From Galdieria partita (taxonomy: Eukaryota; Rhodophyta; Bangiophyceae; Galdieriales; Galdieriaceae): a DNA stretch of 64,000 nt. The stretch lies in assembly GCA_025991245.1 (NCBI GenBank), contig BQMJ01000003.1, forward strand, positions 186,001 through 250,000. Reading direction: 5' to 3'. Shown one piece after another: positions 63,489-64,000 of the stretch. Within the stretch, counting starts at the first letter, position 1, and each line of letters starts with the position of its first letter. The translations under genes were made by a program, and so were the position numbers. The notes beneath the pieces were generated by a model that made no database searches, was not told the origin of the DNA, and saw only the letters and a program-made list of their open reading frames with translations.

Positions 63489-64000
63489 TTACAAACTTTC
63501 TACTCTACAAACCAAAACAGTAATATCATCTGCCTTTCCTCCGAGAAACAAATACCCTGCTTTCTTCGAATTAACCGCAAAAGGACCATCTCTCTTGGTA
63601 TCCAGTGAACAAGTCAACGCTTTCTTTGCCAAAAACATGGCAGCGTCATTAGGATGAAAAGCTAAAAAACAGTGAAAACTGCGTAATTATAATAGGGCTA
63701 CAGATACCTTTTGTTCTTTCAACTGCTAATTTAATATCCTCATCGAATAAGTTATCGAATAGTCCATCAGTTCCCAGTACCAGTATATCGCCCACTCTCA
63801 AAGGAATATCGATTTTTCTGAGCAGCTGTTCGAGTTTAAACACTGGCGATAAAGAGATAAACTTACTGCCCCATATGTAAAGTATCATTTGAGTCAGTTC
63901 CCAACTGATAAGGACAGTTGAAATAATGTTGTTGCTCAACAGTTTTGAAAATAAGGTTGCCATCACGAAAAATGACAAGACCTGAATCTCCCACGCTTAC
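63489..64000 (-). CDS. PP2C-family phosphatase (PPTC7-like), C-terminal part, cut by window edge
   Basis: The 3' exons are seen at 64000-63867, 63817-63708 and 63661-63489, with introns of 49 and 46 nt. The 5' part lies beyond the right edge. Segments: VSVGDSGLVIFRDGNLIFKT, EQQHYFNCPYQLGTDS, RVGDILVLGTDGLFDNLFDE, GGKADDITVLVCRVESL. The two metal-binding aspartates of PP2C (GTDGLFD and DDITVLV) are present. The 'QQH.FN.P.QL' block is typical of the PPTC7/Azr1 branch of mitochondrial or plastid PP2C enzymes. Whether residue 1 of the window is exonic is unclear, because the frame runs through the GTAAGC at the edge. Confidence 0.82.

Noticed and set aside
1-64000. tRNA, rRNA, CRISPR arrays, bacterial operons, transposons or retroelements
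   Set aside because: No cloverleaf, rRNA block, direct-repeat array, transposase, reverse transcriptase or terminal repeats could be found by reading.

Overview
The window looks like nuclear DNA from a small, plastid-bearing unicellular eukaryote. The best guess is a cyanidiophycean red alga of the Galdieria type; this is inference, not a database match. Four things point that way: plastid-type genes (lycopene cyclase, a ClpS adaptor with a long N-terminal extension); purely eukaryotic housekeeping genes (UPF1, TBCD, PCID2, TOE1, ALG1, TOM22, TIM16); a density of about one gene per 1.4 kb with intergenic gaps often under 100 bases; and spliceosomal introns that nearly all measure 46-54 nt with GT(A/G)AG-type donors. 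I rebuilt exon structures by joining open frames at GT..AG boundaries where phase and family homology agree. Start codons were moved to the first plausible ATG wherever an open frame began at GTG or TTG.

Left part (1-10.5 kb): a truncated ANTH-domain clathrin adaptor, a URI1-like prefoldin, a secreted FG-GAP beta-propeller and a SAM methyltransferase are intact. Between them lie three decaying host genes on the minus strand: fragments at 2.7-3.2 kb, a long one at 5.0-7.5 kb, and a tRNA dimethylallyltransferase whose 3' half is broken at 9.3-10.5 kb. No such cluster occurs in the other 53 kb.

Middle (10.8-44 kb): a dense run of intact genes. It holds TIM16/PAM16, a Tudor-like protein, TOE1, an FBXO3-type F-box/SUKH/ApaG protein, an IQ-motif protein, 3-hydroxyacyl-CoA dehydratase, ALG1, PCID2 and a GT49 glycosyltransferase. 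It continues with a 92-aa unknown, PP1 inhibitor-3, an ER cyclophilin, a TFIIIC90-like WD/zinc protein, an F-box protein, TBCD, a MGRN1/LOG2-type RING ligase, P5C reductase, a METTL2/6/8-type tRNA methyltransferase, TOM22 and CLEC16A/TT9. It ends with a small SIAMESE-like putative CDK inhibitor under an E2F palindrome, SHPRH and ClpS.

Right part (44.7-64 kb): a two-enzyme fusion, an AAE3-type oxalyl-CoA synthetase joined to an oxalyl-CoA decarboxylase/2-hydroxyacyl-CoA lyase, so the whole oxalate-to-formyl-CoA route may sit in one polypeptide. Then come a MYB-like protein, cobalamin adenosyltransferase (with a GC-AG intron), a RING-H2 membrane ligase, ABT1/ESF2, lycopene cyclase back to back with a bZIP gene (44 bp between start codons) and a PPxY-tailed type I membrane protein. 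These are followed by the gamete fusogen HAP2/GCS1, an intron-rich tail-anchored unknown, UPF1 and a truncated PPTC7-type PP2C phosphatase.

The genes do not form operons. Shared themes are protein folding and ubiquitin turnover, tRNA/rRNA/mRNA processing, organelle import, and surface or secretory functions. The most novel items are the oxalate fusion enzyme, the SIAMESE-like/E2F pair, HAP2 with its neighbours, the 4-base ATGA overlap of two nuclear genes, and the decay cluster.
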